From Sporocytophaga myxococcoides (GTDB lineage: Bacteria; Bacteroidota; Bacteroidia; Cytophagales; Cytophagaceae): a DNA stretch of 64,000 nt. The notes under the pieces are model-generated. The model was not told the DNA's origin, made no database searches, and was given only the letters and a program-made list of their open reading frames with translations. The first letter of the stretch is position 1, and the number at the start of each line of letters is the position of its first letter. The stretch covers positions 434,001 to 498,000 of the forward strand of contig NZ_BBLT01000001.1 of NCBI RefSeq assembly GCF_000775915.1. Direction: 5' to 3'. Shown piece by piece: positions 36,254 through 46,134 of this stretch. The translations under genes and the position numbers were made by a program.

Positions 36254-37498
36254 TTAAAAACTTATTTTAATTCCAAGTCTCCAGGTATTGTCAAATCCAT
36301 AAAGATTAAAGCTGGACTTATCTGTATTTAGTAGGAACTGATATTGAAAGTACAGGTTGAATCTCGATTGGAATTTGTAATAAATACCTAATCTGTTAAG
36401 GCTTCCAAGATCATTGATACAGGCAAAGGTAATCCATTCCAGTTCTGTATTTTTGAATAGATTGTTTCTCAGTAATCTTGCGAACATAAAGTCTCTTCTA
36501 AGAGGAAATACATTTGAGGTATATATTTTTTTCATTGTTGAAGTTGCAGTAGGAGCAAGGTTTTCAACGGCCCTCATAGCTTCAAGAGATTGAATGGTGT
36601 TCTGAAGCAGAATCCATTCATTGCCAGAATAACCTTCGCTGATATGAAAATATTCCAGTACTACGTTGTAATTTTGATTGGGTGACCAGTTGGCGCCAGC
36701 AAGGATGCGATAGTATAATCCTTTTTTAGTATTAAAATCAGAGGGGTATAATACATTGCTCTTTGAACTCAGAATAGCATCTGAGTGAAGTTCGAGTTTT
36801 TCTCCAATTGCTGCTGTCTGGTTGAAACCTGCCTGGTATTTACCGTCTAAATCTATTCTTCCTACAAGACTTATATCAAATGAATGGACATTTGTAAAGT
36901 ATCTGAATGCTGCTGAGTGATTATTGAAATATAAATCATTTACGTTTGTTTTAGGCATTAAGTATATATCGTATTGTGACTTGGATCCTATGTAGGATGC
37001 CTGAAATAAATCGCTTCCTTTTATCTGAAATAAACGATCTGAGGGATCTGTTGGGGAAGGTGGATTTGATACGATATCTGTTGGACTTGCAACATATCCA
37101 ACTCCCCATTTAATTCTTTTCCTTCCTATTCCCAATGTGAAATTGTTAAATGATTTCTGATAATATAGTTCGTTTGGATTGAAACGTATTTTATAATCAT
37201 TAACATCGTATTTGTTTATTTCATCTCTGCTCAGCTGATTGAGCAAAGAAAATCTAAGATTGCCATTAAGTGAGCCTTTATAGATTTTAAATGACTTGTT
37301 ATACAGAAATATATTGTTGACATTAATATATGGTAATAGCTGAATGTTTTGAGGATTCAGCCATTTTTTATTGATAGTATTGTATTCTACTTCACTTATG
37401 TATTTGGACGTTTGTGCCTGAACAGATAGTCCGTTCAAAAGTATAAATGCAACAATCAAGTATACATTATATGGTATTATTTTACTCACTAACCTCAT
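36254..37498 (-). CDS. Outer-membrane beta-barrel protein
   Basis: The 414-residue protein has a signal peptide ending near LSVQAQ and alternating beta-strand sequence throughout, closing with FDNTWRLGIKISF. A terminal phenylalanine is the usual signature of outer-membrane barrels. Sequence such as GIGRKRIKWGVGYVASPTDIVSNPP resembles DUF1302/alginate-export-like barrels. It overlaps the LolA-like gene by 17 bases and follows an FtsX-type permease and ATPase, so the four genes look like one route from inner to outer membrane. The cargo is not shown by the sequence; the PKS product is the natural suggestion. Confidence 0.75.
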   Translation of the reverse strand: MRLVSKIIPYNVYLIVAFILLNGLSVQAQTSKYISEVEYNTINKKWLNPQNIQLLPYINVNNIFLYNKSFKIYKGSLNGNLRFSLLNQLSRDEINKYDVNDYKIRFNPNELYYQKSFNNFTLGIGRKRIKWGVGYVASPTDIVSNPPSPTDPSDRLFQIKGSDLFQASYIGSKSQYDIYLMPKTNVNDLYFNNHSAAFRYFTNVHSFDISLVGRIDLDGKYQAGFNQTAAIGEKLELHSDAILSSKSNVLYPSDFNTKKGLYYRILAGANWSPNQNYNVVLEYFHISEGYSGNEWILLQNTIQSLEAMRAVENLAPTATSTMKKIYTSNVFPLRRDFMFARLLRNNLFKNTELEWITFACINDLGSLNRLGIYYKFQSRFNLYFQYQFLLNTDKSSFNLYGFDNTWRLGIKISF

Positions 37499-38258
37499 CT
37501 GATACTTCGGCTAAGGAAGTTTTTATAAAAAATCTGTTTGGAATTGTTTTCTCTTGTGCAATTTTTGAAAAGTTCAATATGGATTTTTGATTAGCATTAA
37601 AGTGATCTATAAATTCTATTTGTGAATTGACTTCTTTATTATTGATGATTTCATACTTTGTAAATGTCATTGTTTTATACATCTTCCCGGATAATAAAAA
37701 TACTTCTGATTTTAACGGCTTTGAAGTCTTTTTATCTACCCATAATTTTATTTTTTGATAGGTGGCTCCTTGTGATTTGGCTGCAAGATTAAGGAGGTAA
37801 GTTTCCGATGTGCCATTTTCGGTTTTTAATTCAGTTTCTTCACTTGAAACTATTATATAATCTTTAGACCAGCCAAGTCTGGCAAGATCACCATAGGAAA
37901 CCGAACCGGATAATCTTTGCACGGGTGTTATACGAGTAGGCTTTTTGGTTTCTCTTACATAGTACCATAAATCTGCATCTACCATTAGAAGTAAATTCCC
38001 CTTTTCAAACTGAGGCTCCAGAAATGCGACTAGAGTATTTGTTTCGTCTTTAAAATAGACTTTATAAATACTTTTGGTTGTGCCAGATTTTGCATTAGTG
38101 TTTAACTCTGCTGTCATAGACATTTGTGTCCATGGTGATCTTTTGTTTTCAGCCTCTTTCAGGATTTGTTCCGGGTTTTTTTCTGAAATGAGTATTGTTG
38201 AAGATGTGAAAAGGGCTAATGCAAAAAATGCAAGCAAACCCTGAAGTTTAGTTTTCAT
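37482..38258 (-). CDS. LolA-like periplasmic lipid/lipoprotein carrier
   Basis: The 258-residue protein has an N-terminal signal peptide (LLAFFALALFTSS) and the features of outer-membrane lipoprotein-sorting proteins of the LolA_like group: a helix with PEQILKEAENKRSPW, then an unclosed barrel with YKVYFKDETNTLVAFLEPQFEKG, the DADLWYYVRETKKPTRITP strand pair, and LRLG-like GDLARLGWSKDY. Such proteins carry acylated molecules across the periplasm. It lies between the permease gene (14-base gap) and the barrel gene (17-base overlap). The whole set parallels LolCDE-LolA. A cluster-specific lipid carrier is inferred. Confidence 0.8.
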   Translation of the reverse strand: MKTKLQGLLAFFALALFTSSTILISEKNPEQILKEAENKRSPWTQMSMTAELNTNAKSGTTKSIYKVYFKDETNTLVAFLEPQFEKGNLLLMVDADLWYYVRETKKPTRITPVQRLSGSVSYGDLARLGWSKDYIIVSSEETELKTENGTSETYLLNLAAKSQGATYQKIKLWVDKKTSKPLKSEVFLLSGKMYKTMTFTKYEIINNKEVNSQIEFIDHFNANQKSILNFSKIAQEKTIPNRFFIKTSLAEVSDEVSE

Positions 38259-38272
38259 AAAAGAGCTAAATC

Positions 38273-39562
38273 TTAAGCGTGTTCTAATGATTCTACTATG
38301 GTTAATTTTCTAATAATAAAGAATGCAGAGAGACTTGATAGTGTAATAGCCAAGACCACTGCAATCGCTATGAAGAGGTGGTAAGGTGATAAAGTATATA
38401 CCTGTAGTGCATAGCACTGGTTCATTCCTGGTACAGGTGGCATTTCAATATTTAAGGCATTAATGATGTTGGATAATATTACTTGTGCTATTATTCCTAT
38501 TAAAAGGCCTATTATGCTTATCAGAAATGCTTCAAGTAAAAAGATGAAAGTAATATTCGTATTTTTTAAACCTATTGCTCTTAATGTACCTATTTCACGA
38601 ATTCTTTCCATTGTTGTCATGTTCATAATGTTCCAGCAGCTGAGTATGACTATGGTTAGAATAATGATACCCATAAAGCTAAAGATCATGTTAAATAAAT
38701 CTTTTGCTGCTGTATAGTATTCTGCTAGTGTTTCCCAGGTTATCACTCCGATAGTTTTATTGTTATCCGGTCCTTTTGTAGAGGCCAGGATACTTTGAAT
38801 TGTACTTACTTTGTAATCAAGGGAATCTCTGTTTTTAAACATCACAGATATTAGACTTATTTTATCTGTATTTACAAGTTTTTGTACCAGGTCTATATGT
38901 GTGAGCAAATAGTATTTGTCTGTTTCATTAAGCCCTGTAGACATTACTCCGACAAGTTCTACATCAATTGCATTTACTGCACCCTGCACAGTTGCTCCAT
39001 ATAGCATTAATGGATCTCCGATTTTTACACCAAGTGCGTTTGCAAGTTTTTTACCAAGAATTATCCCGAATTTGTTTTTGTCAAGTGGTTTGATTTCTTC
39101 ACCTAGTTTGAGATTCGGATTAATGTCTGAAAGTCCGCCTCTTAATGCTGCTTCATGCATGGACTCTACACCGTATCCTATGAATGGAAAAGATTTATCA
39201 CCTGTTGTGACAAGTCCTCCAAACTCTATTCTTGGTAATACATAATCTACTTCTGGTTGGTTTTTGATAGTTTTAACCATTTTCTGATAATCAGCCAGCC
39301 CGAATTCCAATGTATATTTTTCCTGACTTTCTAAACTTCTGCTATCTTTTATCTGAAGATGTCCTGTGCCTCCAGCCCCCCCGAAACCATTGCGGATTGT
39401 CATTTCCTGTAAGCCATAGATAGAGAATCCGTAATAGCCTAATGCTATGGCCATGGCTGCATATCCAGATGCTGCGATGAATATGGCAAATAAAGTTCTT
39501 CTTTTATTTCTGAATAAATTCCTATATGCCAAATGTAGTATTTTGGAAAAATGTTGTATCAT
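38273..39562 (-). CDS. FtsX/LolE-type ABC transporter permease
   Basis: The 429-residue protein has the MacB/LolC/E plan: one N-terminal helix (about 24-45), a large periplasmic domain with repeated phrases such as LGKKLANALGVKIGDPLML, and three C-terminal helices (about 290-320, 340-370, 400-425) including the MERIREIGTLRAIG coupling segment. It overlaps the ATPase gene by four bases (ATGA type). These permeases do not transport across the inner membrane but pull lipidated molecules out of it or drive periplasmic machines. With the LolA-like and barrel proteins it probably moves a lipid-like cargo to the outer membrane. Confidence 0.88.
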   Translation of the reverse strand: MIQHFSKILHLAYRNLFRNKRRTLFAIFIAASGYAAMAIALGYYGFSIYGLQEMTIRNGFGGAGGTGHLQIKDSRSLESQEKYTLEFGLADYQKMVKTIKNQPEVDYVLPRIEFGGLVTTGDKSFPFIGYGVESMHEAALRGGLSDINPNLKLGEEIKPLDKNKFGIILGKKLANALGVKIGDPLMLYGATVQGAVNAIDVELVGVMSTGLNETDKYYLLTHIDLVQKLVNTDKISLISVMFKNRDSLDYKVSTIQSILASTKGPDNNKTIGVITWETLAEYYTAAKDLFNMIFSFMGIIILTIVILSCWNIMNMTTMERIREIGTLRAIGLKNTNITFIFLLEAFLISIIGLLIGIIAQVILSNIINALNIEMPPVPGMNQCYALQVYTLSPYHLFIAIAVVLAITLSSLSAFFIIRKLTIVESLEHA

Positions 39563-40248
39563 ACCAGTTCTTCTTTAAAAATTTTACCATCCTGAATTAC
39601 TATTTTTGCTTTTGCTTTTTCTATAACATATGGATCATGGGATGCTACAATGATTGTTACCTTGTCATCTTCATTCAGCTTTGTGATGAGTTCCATAATT
39701 GATATAGCTGTTTTTCTATCGAGGTTGGCAGTTGGTTCATCTGCAATGATAAGTTCCGGATTTCCCACCAGTGCTCTGGCTATTGCAACACGTTGTTTCT
39801 GTCCTCCCGATAACCTTGCAGGCAAATGATCCATTCTGTCCTGAAGGCCTACTTTTTCCAATACAGTCGTAACACGCTCTTTAATTTCTTTTTTACTTAT
39901 ATTTTTAAAGAGCAAGGGGAGTTCTACGTTTTCATAAGCAGTAAGAACCGGGACCAGATTGAATGATTGAAATACAAATCCAATTTTGTTTAGTCTCAGT
40001 TGATGCAATGCTTCCAGGTTTACATGAGTGATGTCTAAGCCATTGAAAAGGATGTTTCCGGAGGTCGGTTTGTCAATACTACCCAGTATATTAAGAAATG
40101 TTGATTTTCCACTTCCGGAAGGGCCTGCAACGACAATGAAATCGCCCTTTGTAACATTAAAATATACATTGTTGAGCGCCTGGATTTCCGTTTCTCCTAC
40201 TTTATATTTTTTAGTGACGCCTCTTAGTTCTGCTATAGATATGCTCAT
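39559..40248 (-). CDS. LolD/MacB-type ABC transporter ATP-binding protein
   Basis: The 229-residue ATPase has Walker [10 protein letters not shown] (42-50), Q-loop FVFQSFNL (91-98), signature LSGGQKQR (146-153) and Walker [13 protein letters not shown] (166-177). The ALNNVYF N-terminus, the [17 protein letters not shown] stretch and the short length are typical of LolD/MacB ATPases. It is transcribed 41 bases after the AT-ER gene and overlaps the permease gene, so its expression is tied to polyketide synthesis. Confidence 0.9.
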   Translation of the reverse strand: MSISIAELRGVTKKYKVGETEIQALNNVYFNVTKGDFIVVAGPSGSGKSTFLNILGSIDKPTSGNILFNGLDITHVNLEALHQLRLNKIGFVFQSFNLVPVLTAYENVELPLLFKNISKKEIKERVTTVLEKVGLQDRMDHLPARLSGGQKQRVAIARALVGNPELIIADEPTANLDRKTAISIMELITKLNEDDKVTIIVASHDPYVIEKAKAKIVIQDGKIFKEELV

Positions 40249-40289
40249 TTCATTAGGAAGGTTGTTTGCGTTTATTTTCTATGTTCTCT

Positions 40290-42578
40290 TCAAGCTAAAG
40301 AGTGTGTATATTCAAGATTTATTTTACTAGTTATTTCTTCTGTTTGCTGATTGGAGAATGCTTTCCGGTAAATCTCGCTGGCATCTCTTATTAATTTCAA
40401 TCCAATTTCATCTACATGACGATTTCTCCAGTCTTCAAGGCGTGTTCCATTCACATATTGGTTGAATGCTCCAAGTGCCGGGCCACACTGGATTTGGAAA
40501 TCGACTTTATGCGATAAGTCTCCGTTAAGTGCGTGTTGAGTCGACAGGACAAAATAATATTTAAAAATATTGGCCATTTTTAATTTGGGGTTGGATTGCA
40601 TTTTTGCGAGTGTCTCTGGTCTGGCAGATTTAAAATAGTTTTCTACCTCTTTCCATACTTTTTCAAAAGATTTTCCAAAATATTTCTCCTGAATCATTTT
40701 AGAAGTTTCCTTAGGTAGCTCTTCTAACGAATTGTATTGTTTGTAAAGTTCGTATAATTTTTTCCCTCGCACAGGAAACAGAACTCCTTTTTTCAATACC
40801 TGAACCTGAGCCCCAATCTCAAACATGTCTCCGGCAGGAGCATAGTCAGTATCCTGAATGTTCATCTTTGAGATCATATCTTTGACTATATCGCTGGTTC
40901 CAGCCTCTACGGTGCATTGGTTGATTGAGCCAGTCAGGACATAGTCTGCTCCGAGCATAATTGATGCAACTATCGCCTGAGGTGTTCCAATGCCTCCGGC
41001 AGCGCCTATATGTATTTTTTGGTTATAACCGAATTTTTGTATGAATCTGTTTCTGAGAAGTGATATTACCGGAATTAATGTAAATGCAACGCCTTGATCA
41101 GTGTGGCCTCCGGAGTCAGCTTCAGTAGTTATGTCGGAAGCTAATGAAATATATTTTCCAGCTTCTGCTTCTTCACTGGTAAGATAACCTTTCGTCAATA
41201 ATTCGTTGATGATGTTTTCTGGAGGAGGACTCAAAAATACTTCAGCTACTTCTGGTCTTGAAATTTTAGCTATAATATAGTGGTTAGCGAAAGCCTTACC
41301 ATTTTCAAATTTTGCACCTTTCAGTCTGTAATATACCAGAGCAGTTGAAGCTGTTGCAAATGCGGAAGCTTCAATAACTTTTATGTTTTTGCTGATGCAT
41401 AATTTTGAAAGATCTAATTCCCACTGTGGATTGATTGGGTTGTGCAGAAAATTTATTCCAAAAGGCTTTTGAGGAGATATATTGCTTTGAATATCTTCTA
41501 TGGAACTTTTAATTTGTTCTAAACTCATCCCTCCGCAGCCAAGAAAACTTAACAGATCTGAATTAGCCATTTTTATTACCATCTTTGAAGATGATATCCC
41601 TCTGTACATGGCACCTGCGACATAGGCTTCTTGTATTTTATACCTGTTTCTGAAACTTTCAGATCCTATTTTAAATTGGGTAGAGGGAGTACTTTTAGGT
41701 GTGTTAGTTACCGGATAATTAGTCTCTTTGATTTTTTGTATGAGTCGTGTCAATACAACACCTGGCCCCACTTCTTTAAATTGTTCAGTGCCCTTATTAA
41801 GAACCATTTTTACTTGTTGTTTCCAGGAAACCGGATTAGAAATTTGTTTCGTGAGAAGATCAGCGGTATTTTGTTTTGTATATGCTATGCAATTGTAGTT
41901 TGAATAGACTGGTATTACGGGATCATTAAAAGAATAATTTAAAACAAATGATTTAAATTTTTCTCTTGCAGGCTCCATATATCTTGAATGAAAGGCTCCG
42001 CTCACATTCAATAATATTGTTTTCATTCCTGCTGCAGTAAGGAAAGGTTCGGCTTGCCTTAGCTGATCCTGGTTCCCCGATAGTATAGTTTGCTCATCAG
42101 AATTGTAATTGGCGAAATCTAATTGAGGAAATCTTGTTTTAATAATTTCTTCAAGATGGTTTTGATTGCCTCCCATTACGGCCATCATACCACCATCTTT
42201 AATTTCTGCAAAAAGTTCAGCGCGTCTTTTAACTATTTCAAGTCCTGTTTTAAAATCCATCACGCCGGCAGCCACAAGGGCATTGTACTCTCCAAGACTG
42301 TGACCTAAAAGATAATTTGTTTCGTTTGCACCTGATTTTATATAATCAAGGTAATACATCGTGTTTACAACATACAAGGCAGGTTGTGTATATTTTGTAT
42401 AGGATAAATTACCGCCAGAGTCGTTCAGGCAGAGATCTGCTATGGAATAATTTAATATAGAGTCTGAGAGCTCTACCAGTTCAGGATACTTTTGAAAAAG
42501 CTCCTTGCCCATACCCTTGAATTGTGACCCTTGTCCCGGAAATACAAGACAGGTTTTCTTTTCATTGTCGGTTAACAT
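40290..42578 (-). CDS. Trans-acting acyltransferase-enoylreductase didomain protein
   Basis: The 762-residue protein supplies in trans what the megasynthases lack. Residues 1-295 are an AT: VFPGQGSQ, GHSLGE with nucleophile S94, and GAFHS (194-198, H197), the pattern of malonyl-CoA-selective enzymes. Residues about 300-750 are a PfaD-type FMN-dependent enoylreductase: ADSGGHTDQ (487-495), IHIGAAGGIGTPQA and LGADYVLTGSINQCTVEAGTS. Proteins of this AT-ER form serve trans-AT PKSs such as bacillaene (PksE/BaeE). The ER would reduce selected double bonds made by the DH domains. It is the first gene of the export operon and lies next to a 3.5-kb region without intact genes. Confidence 0.93.
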   Translation of the reverse strand: MLTDNEKKTCLVFPGQGSQFKGMGKELFQKYPELVELSDSILNYSIADLCLNDSGGNLSYTKYTQPALYVVNTMYYLDYIKSGANETNYLLGHSLGEYNALVAAGVMDFKTGLEIVKRRAELFAEIKDGGMMAVMGGNQNHLEEIIKTRFPQLDFANYNSDEQTILSGNQDQLRQAEPFLTAAGMKTILLNVSGAFHSRYMEPAREKFKSFVLNYSFNDPVIPVYSNYNCIAYTKQNTADLLTKQISNPVSWKQQVKMVLNKGTEQFKEVGPGVVLTRLIQKIKETNYPVTNTPKSTPSTQFKIGSESFRNRYKIQEAYVAGAMYRGISSSKMVIKMANSDLLSFLGCGGMSLEQIKSSIEDIQSNISPQKPFGINFLHNPINPQWELDLSKLCISKNIKVIEASAFATASTALVYYRLKGAKFENGKAFANHYIIAKISRPEVAEVFLSPPPENIINELLTKGYLTSEEAEAGKYISLASDITTEADSGGHTDQGVAFTLIPVISLLRNRFIQKFGYNQKIHIGAAGGIGTPQAIVASIMLGADYVLTGSINQCTVEAGTSDIVKDMISKMNIQDTDYAPAGDMFEIGAQVQVLKKGVLFPVRGKKLYELYKQYNSLEELPKETSKMIQEKYFGKSFEKVWKEVENYFKSARPETLAKMQSNPKLKMANIFKYYFVLSTQHALNGDLSHKVDFQIQCGPALGAFNQYVNGTRLEDWRNRHVDEIGLKLIRDASEIYRKAFSNQQTEEITSKINLEYTHSLA

Positions 42579-43888
42579 ATTTACCTTGATAAAAGAATAG
42601 CTGTGTTAAATGATATGATGAAGTCCCTTCTATGCTCTTAAAAAAAAATCCATATAACTAGTGAGGGACTGCCGAACAATTATCGGACTTATTTTTGATA
42701 GTTTCAAAAAAAATAAAAGAAAAATATACTAAAGTTAATTTCTTAATAATTTTTTAACTGAATTAATCATGAATTTATCGGTATGCTGCGTTCTCATTAT
42801 TTATAATGATTAAGGGATGTTAAATGATGTTATTTTTTTTTATGAAGCTTATACACTTTAATGTTTTATGAATTACGCATACGGTAATTGAAGAATTTAG
42901 AGTCAAGACATATCGGTTAGTCTACTTGATTGGGATTTTTGTAGAATTTATTTAAAATTATTTGTTGTAGTATTTTTAATATTATGAGTAGTTGTCATGA
43001 AGTGGATGTGCATATAGTATAGCATTCTTACTTATTATTTTTCTTGTTCTTTAAAAAATAACAATATGGATATAAGTTTAATTAAATCTTTTCAATTATC
43101 ATCAATGGTTATATAATCTGGCGGGTTTGGGAGCATTAGCTAACGTAGGAAGGATGTTTTGAATTTGTGTTTATTGTAAAGATGATGTTTTATAAAAGCT
43201 TCAAAAAGGAGCGGGTAGCAGGGAATGGAGAAATATCGAAAATTTGTTGATTGCCATATAGGAAGATTATACGATCATAAATTGAATCATATTGTTTTTT
43301 AAATCATAAAATGAAAATCAATGACATTTCGCTTATTAAACTTTGAAGTTTCATCGATGTTATTTGTAGATTAGAGGAGTGAAAAAAGGTGATATCTAAA
43401 AGTAATTTAGATTAAAAGAAAAATGTATAAACGGTTTTCCTGATATATTAAAATTCTTTATTCAGATTAGTTCGCAAAGATTGTTATTAGCATTTTATTC
43501 TTATTGAATTATTTCTTCGATTTCATTTGCTAATACAATTCAAAAGGACTTTTATGCCAGTCAAGAAATGACATTGGCGTTTTATGATAGCGATATCTTT
43601 TTTATCCTTCTATATCATTTGGTGAACTATAAATTATATACCACATATATGGGGATCATGATTTAGTTGGCTCGTTGATAATCTCTGTTTTATGTAATGA
43701 TCTTCTTCATCAGGAATATTCCGATTCATATCCTCTTATATTCCTGTCAGGAATTGTATAAGATTGTTTGGAACTAAGGCAATGCCAATTTTTTTTTCTT
43801 GCGTATAATTAAATAAAGGATTAGAGAAAGAAAAGTAATATTAAAACTTACTATTATATAATTTATAGATAGTACGATACTTGAAAGA
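42579..43888. other. AT-rich non-coding region upstream of the AT-ER gene
   Basis: About 1.3 kb with no supported gene on either strand. It should contain the promoter of the AT-ER/export operon, but I found no clean TAnnTTTG box; the nearest is TAACTTTA on the minus strand near 42737 (one mismatch). Confidence 0.5.
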
Positions 43889-44860
43889 TTAATATATCAC
43901 AGACATTTTTAATACCTCTTCTCCTTTATTGATATTGATCAGATAGTAGGCTGCAGGTACTCTGCGATCGTTTGCATAACCGTCCAACAGTTTAGGCAAT
44001 GTAAGATTGCAAATAGTATTGCCGAATTTATCAACAACTATAGCATTAACAGATCGAGTAAAATAATAATTGTCATTTACTCCGTCACCATTGGGAGTAA
44101 GAACTAACTGCTTACATTCTTATCGGTGAATTTCAATGGAATTTGGTTCTTGAGTAGGAACAGCCATATGTTGCAGATATCGTAAGTTTATATTCCGGAT
44201 CTTCTAAATTTGCGAATTGACCTATATTGAAGAATGCTTAATACGTTTCTGCACTCCAAATTTATAATTGCTGTCAGGCTGATCAGATAAACTGATTTTT
44301 ACTGCTCCTTGCTTCATATATAAGCTTCCTGTTATTATATATCTAACGGTCATATTGACACAAAATATAATATCAATATTAAAAGCATCAGTCTTTAATG
44401 TAAGATCAGGAAACACAGGGTGAGTTATTTTGACATAATAAATGCCCTTGTACGAAAGATTTGCTTTAATTACATTATAATCCTGGATGTTTGTCCCGCA
44501 TTAAATCCTGAAAGGTTAAGTAGTTCTTATATAATCTTACTTTGTTAAGAAATAGGTAAGAAGTTAATGAGGGTATTTCTGAAATAAGGTTACTATCAAG
44601 ATATACAGTTTGAATTCCTTTGGGCAAGGTGGGAAGTTCTTAATAAAGTTAATACTTGTGTCAAGTATCTTTAGGTTATCCAATCCTGAAAGATCTGGCA
44701 ATTGTTTGATTTTATTTCTGAAACATTCTAGTTTCCTTAATTGGGGGAGACCAGTCAGATCCGGAAGTGGGAGATTCCAGTCAATGAGATTACCAGAAAT
44801 TCAAACTTAGGTAATTTTAAAGCAGGTACATTATTAAATTTATTTGTATGGACTAATAAC
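43889..44860 (-). pseudogene. Decayed leucine-rich-repeat protein with CHU_C domain
   Basis: Translating the minus strand in shifting frames gives leucine-rich repeats (LPDLTGLPQLRKLECFRNKI, LPDLSGLDNLKIL, then after a frameshift LPKGIQTVYLDSNLI), a linker (NLSYKGIYYVKITHPVFPD), and a C-terminal gliding-motility-associated domain (LTPNGDGVND, then VVDKFGNTICNL, then RRVPAAYYLIN). The last frame ends at a TAA at 43889. Several frameshifts and stops break the gene, so it cannot make a full protein. The family is a T9SS-exported, surface-attached LRR protein. The upstream edge is unclear and may reach beyond 44860. Confidence 0.8.
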
Positions 44861-45280
44861 CGGGCAGTAATTTCTTTTCAAAGTATGTTCTTTTAATGAT
44901 TTCCTGGCATTGTCAGACTTATTTTTAGTTGAATTAATTTGATTTTCAGAATTTATATTTGTTCTTAAAGTTGCTTTGGGAAGTTCTCAATAGATTTAAC
45001 TTTTATTTCACTTTCTGTATATTGTTGTTTATTGGGGTACTGTCAGTTGAAACAGTGTTATTTTTAGTTTTTTCCATTTTACAATTTCTTAAGAAGATCG
45101 GAGTTTTAATAGTAATGGAGTTTTTTAGAATTTTTTTTGAATATTTTTATTTTCACCAAGACTAAGCTTTATTTTTTTTTTACTTTACAGGTGATTAGAA
45201 ATTGTATTTGAGGATCATAAATTTAGGAATTTGAGGATAGGATTTTTGTTATATTTTTTTGAATTCACTTTAGTCTCATG

Positions 45281-45640
45281 ATGGAAATATTTTCATCTTT
45301 TCTTTTTTTAAGCACAATCATTTTCTGCTATGCCCAGCAGATCAAGAACATTTATTTTTCCGATTATTATTCTTCAACTTCATTAGATTATTTAGCACTT
45401 ATTAATTCAGCCTGGACTGCCGATAAAAGAGGTGACCTTAAATTGGCTTTATAAATCATGATTCTAGCTGTTAATGAAGTTGCTACTCAATCACAAGGCA
45501 ATGTTGGATAGGTTTCAAGGGTAATATTTCAGGATAAAAAGAAGGGATCATATATATCGTCTCGCTATTTTTTGGGCAATTATGCAGTTAAAATACCTTT
45601 TCGAGAAGTTCTCTTTCTCTCATTATTAGCATTATTATAT
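45281..45640 (+). pseudogene. Decayed small exported protein
   Basis: From ATG at 45281 an open frame encodes 57 residues with a signal-peptide-like start (MEIFSSFLFLSTIIFCYAQQ) and stops at 45452-45454. In the same frame the sequence goes on as IMILAVNEVATQSQGNVG, a second stop, then VSRVIFQDKKKGSYISSRYF and GNYAVKIPFREV. The coherent continuation across two stops suggests a broken gene rather than a short real one. I do not recognise the family. Confidence 0.55.
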
Positions 45641-46054
45641 CTTAACTAATCTAATAATCTGATAATTATAAATTTTACCTTTAATAGTCGTTTCTTGAGT
45701 AATCGTCTTCTTACAAACGGTTCATATAAACTTGGCCTGTAATTAGGATAGTCCATTGAATTGGTATTCAGTATATACTAAAGCTTAATTTGTTTTTTTT
45801 GTTGGTATCAAAAGATACAGAAGGGGAATTATTTTTTTTATTACACCTGTGTTTCTTAAAGAAAAGAGCTCTATAAAGCATAGAATAATTAACTCAAAAT
45901 TAATTCCACTTTTAAGCAAGCAATTAATTGCAAATGTTTTTAATATTGCATTGTAAAAGTTCAGCTTTTTTTAACAGGGCTTCGGTATTGCCCGCGCAGA
46001 GGGTGTTTAACAATAGTTTAATATTACTGCAAGGTCGTTTGTAAAGTTTTAAAG

Positions 46055-46062
46055 TATATTTG
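46055..46062 (+). promoter_or_regulatory. Candidate -7 box for the TonB receptor gene
   Basis: TATATTTG matches TAnnTTTG 72 bases before the chosen start at 46135. TTTG at 46038-46041 lies 13 bases upstream, shorter than the usual spacing, so only the -7 element is well supported. Confidence 0.4.
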
Positions 46063-46134
46063 TAAAAGTTACATTTCTTTTTCAGTTGAAAAAGCTGTTT
46101 GATGTTTCCGTTTAGCTATGTTGTAAGTTTATTT

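Noticed and set aside
8532-42578. Beta-branching (HMG-synthase) cassette implied by tandem ACPs
   Set aside because: No HMG-CoA synthase-like or enoyl-CoA hydratase-like gene or stand-alone ACP was found in the window.
44959-45165. Hydrophobic 68-residue plus-strand frame
   Set aside because: Phe/Leu-rich translation of T-rich DNA, opposite sequence that may be the decayed upstream part of the LRR gene; no signal of a real membrane protein.
45646-45756. 36-residue minus-strand frame beginning MDYPNYRPSLYEPFV
   Set aside because: Short, no family recognised, and lying in a region of decayed genes.
3644-46062. A common TTTG-N13-TAnnTTTG promoter form (3644-3668, 34469-34493 on minus, 46038-46062)
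   Set aside because: Three hits in very AT-rich sequence were picked by eye; the 34469 site also fits the standard TTG-N18 spacing, so a special spacing is not supported.
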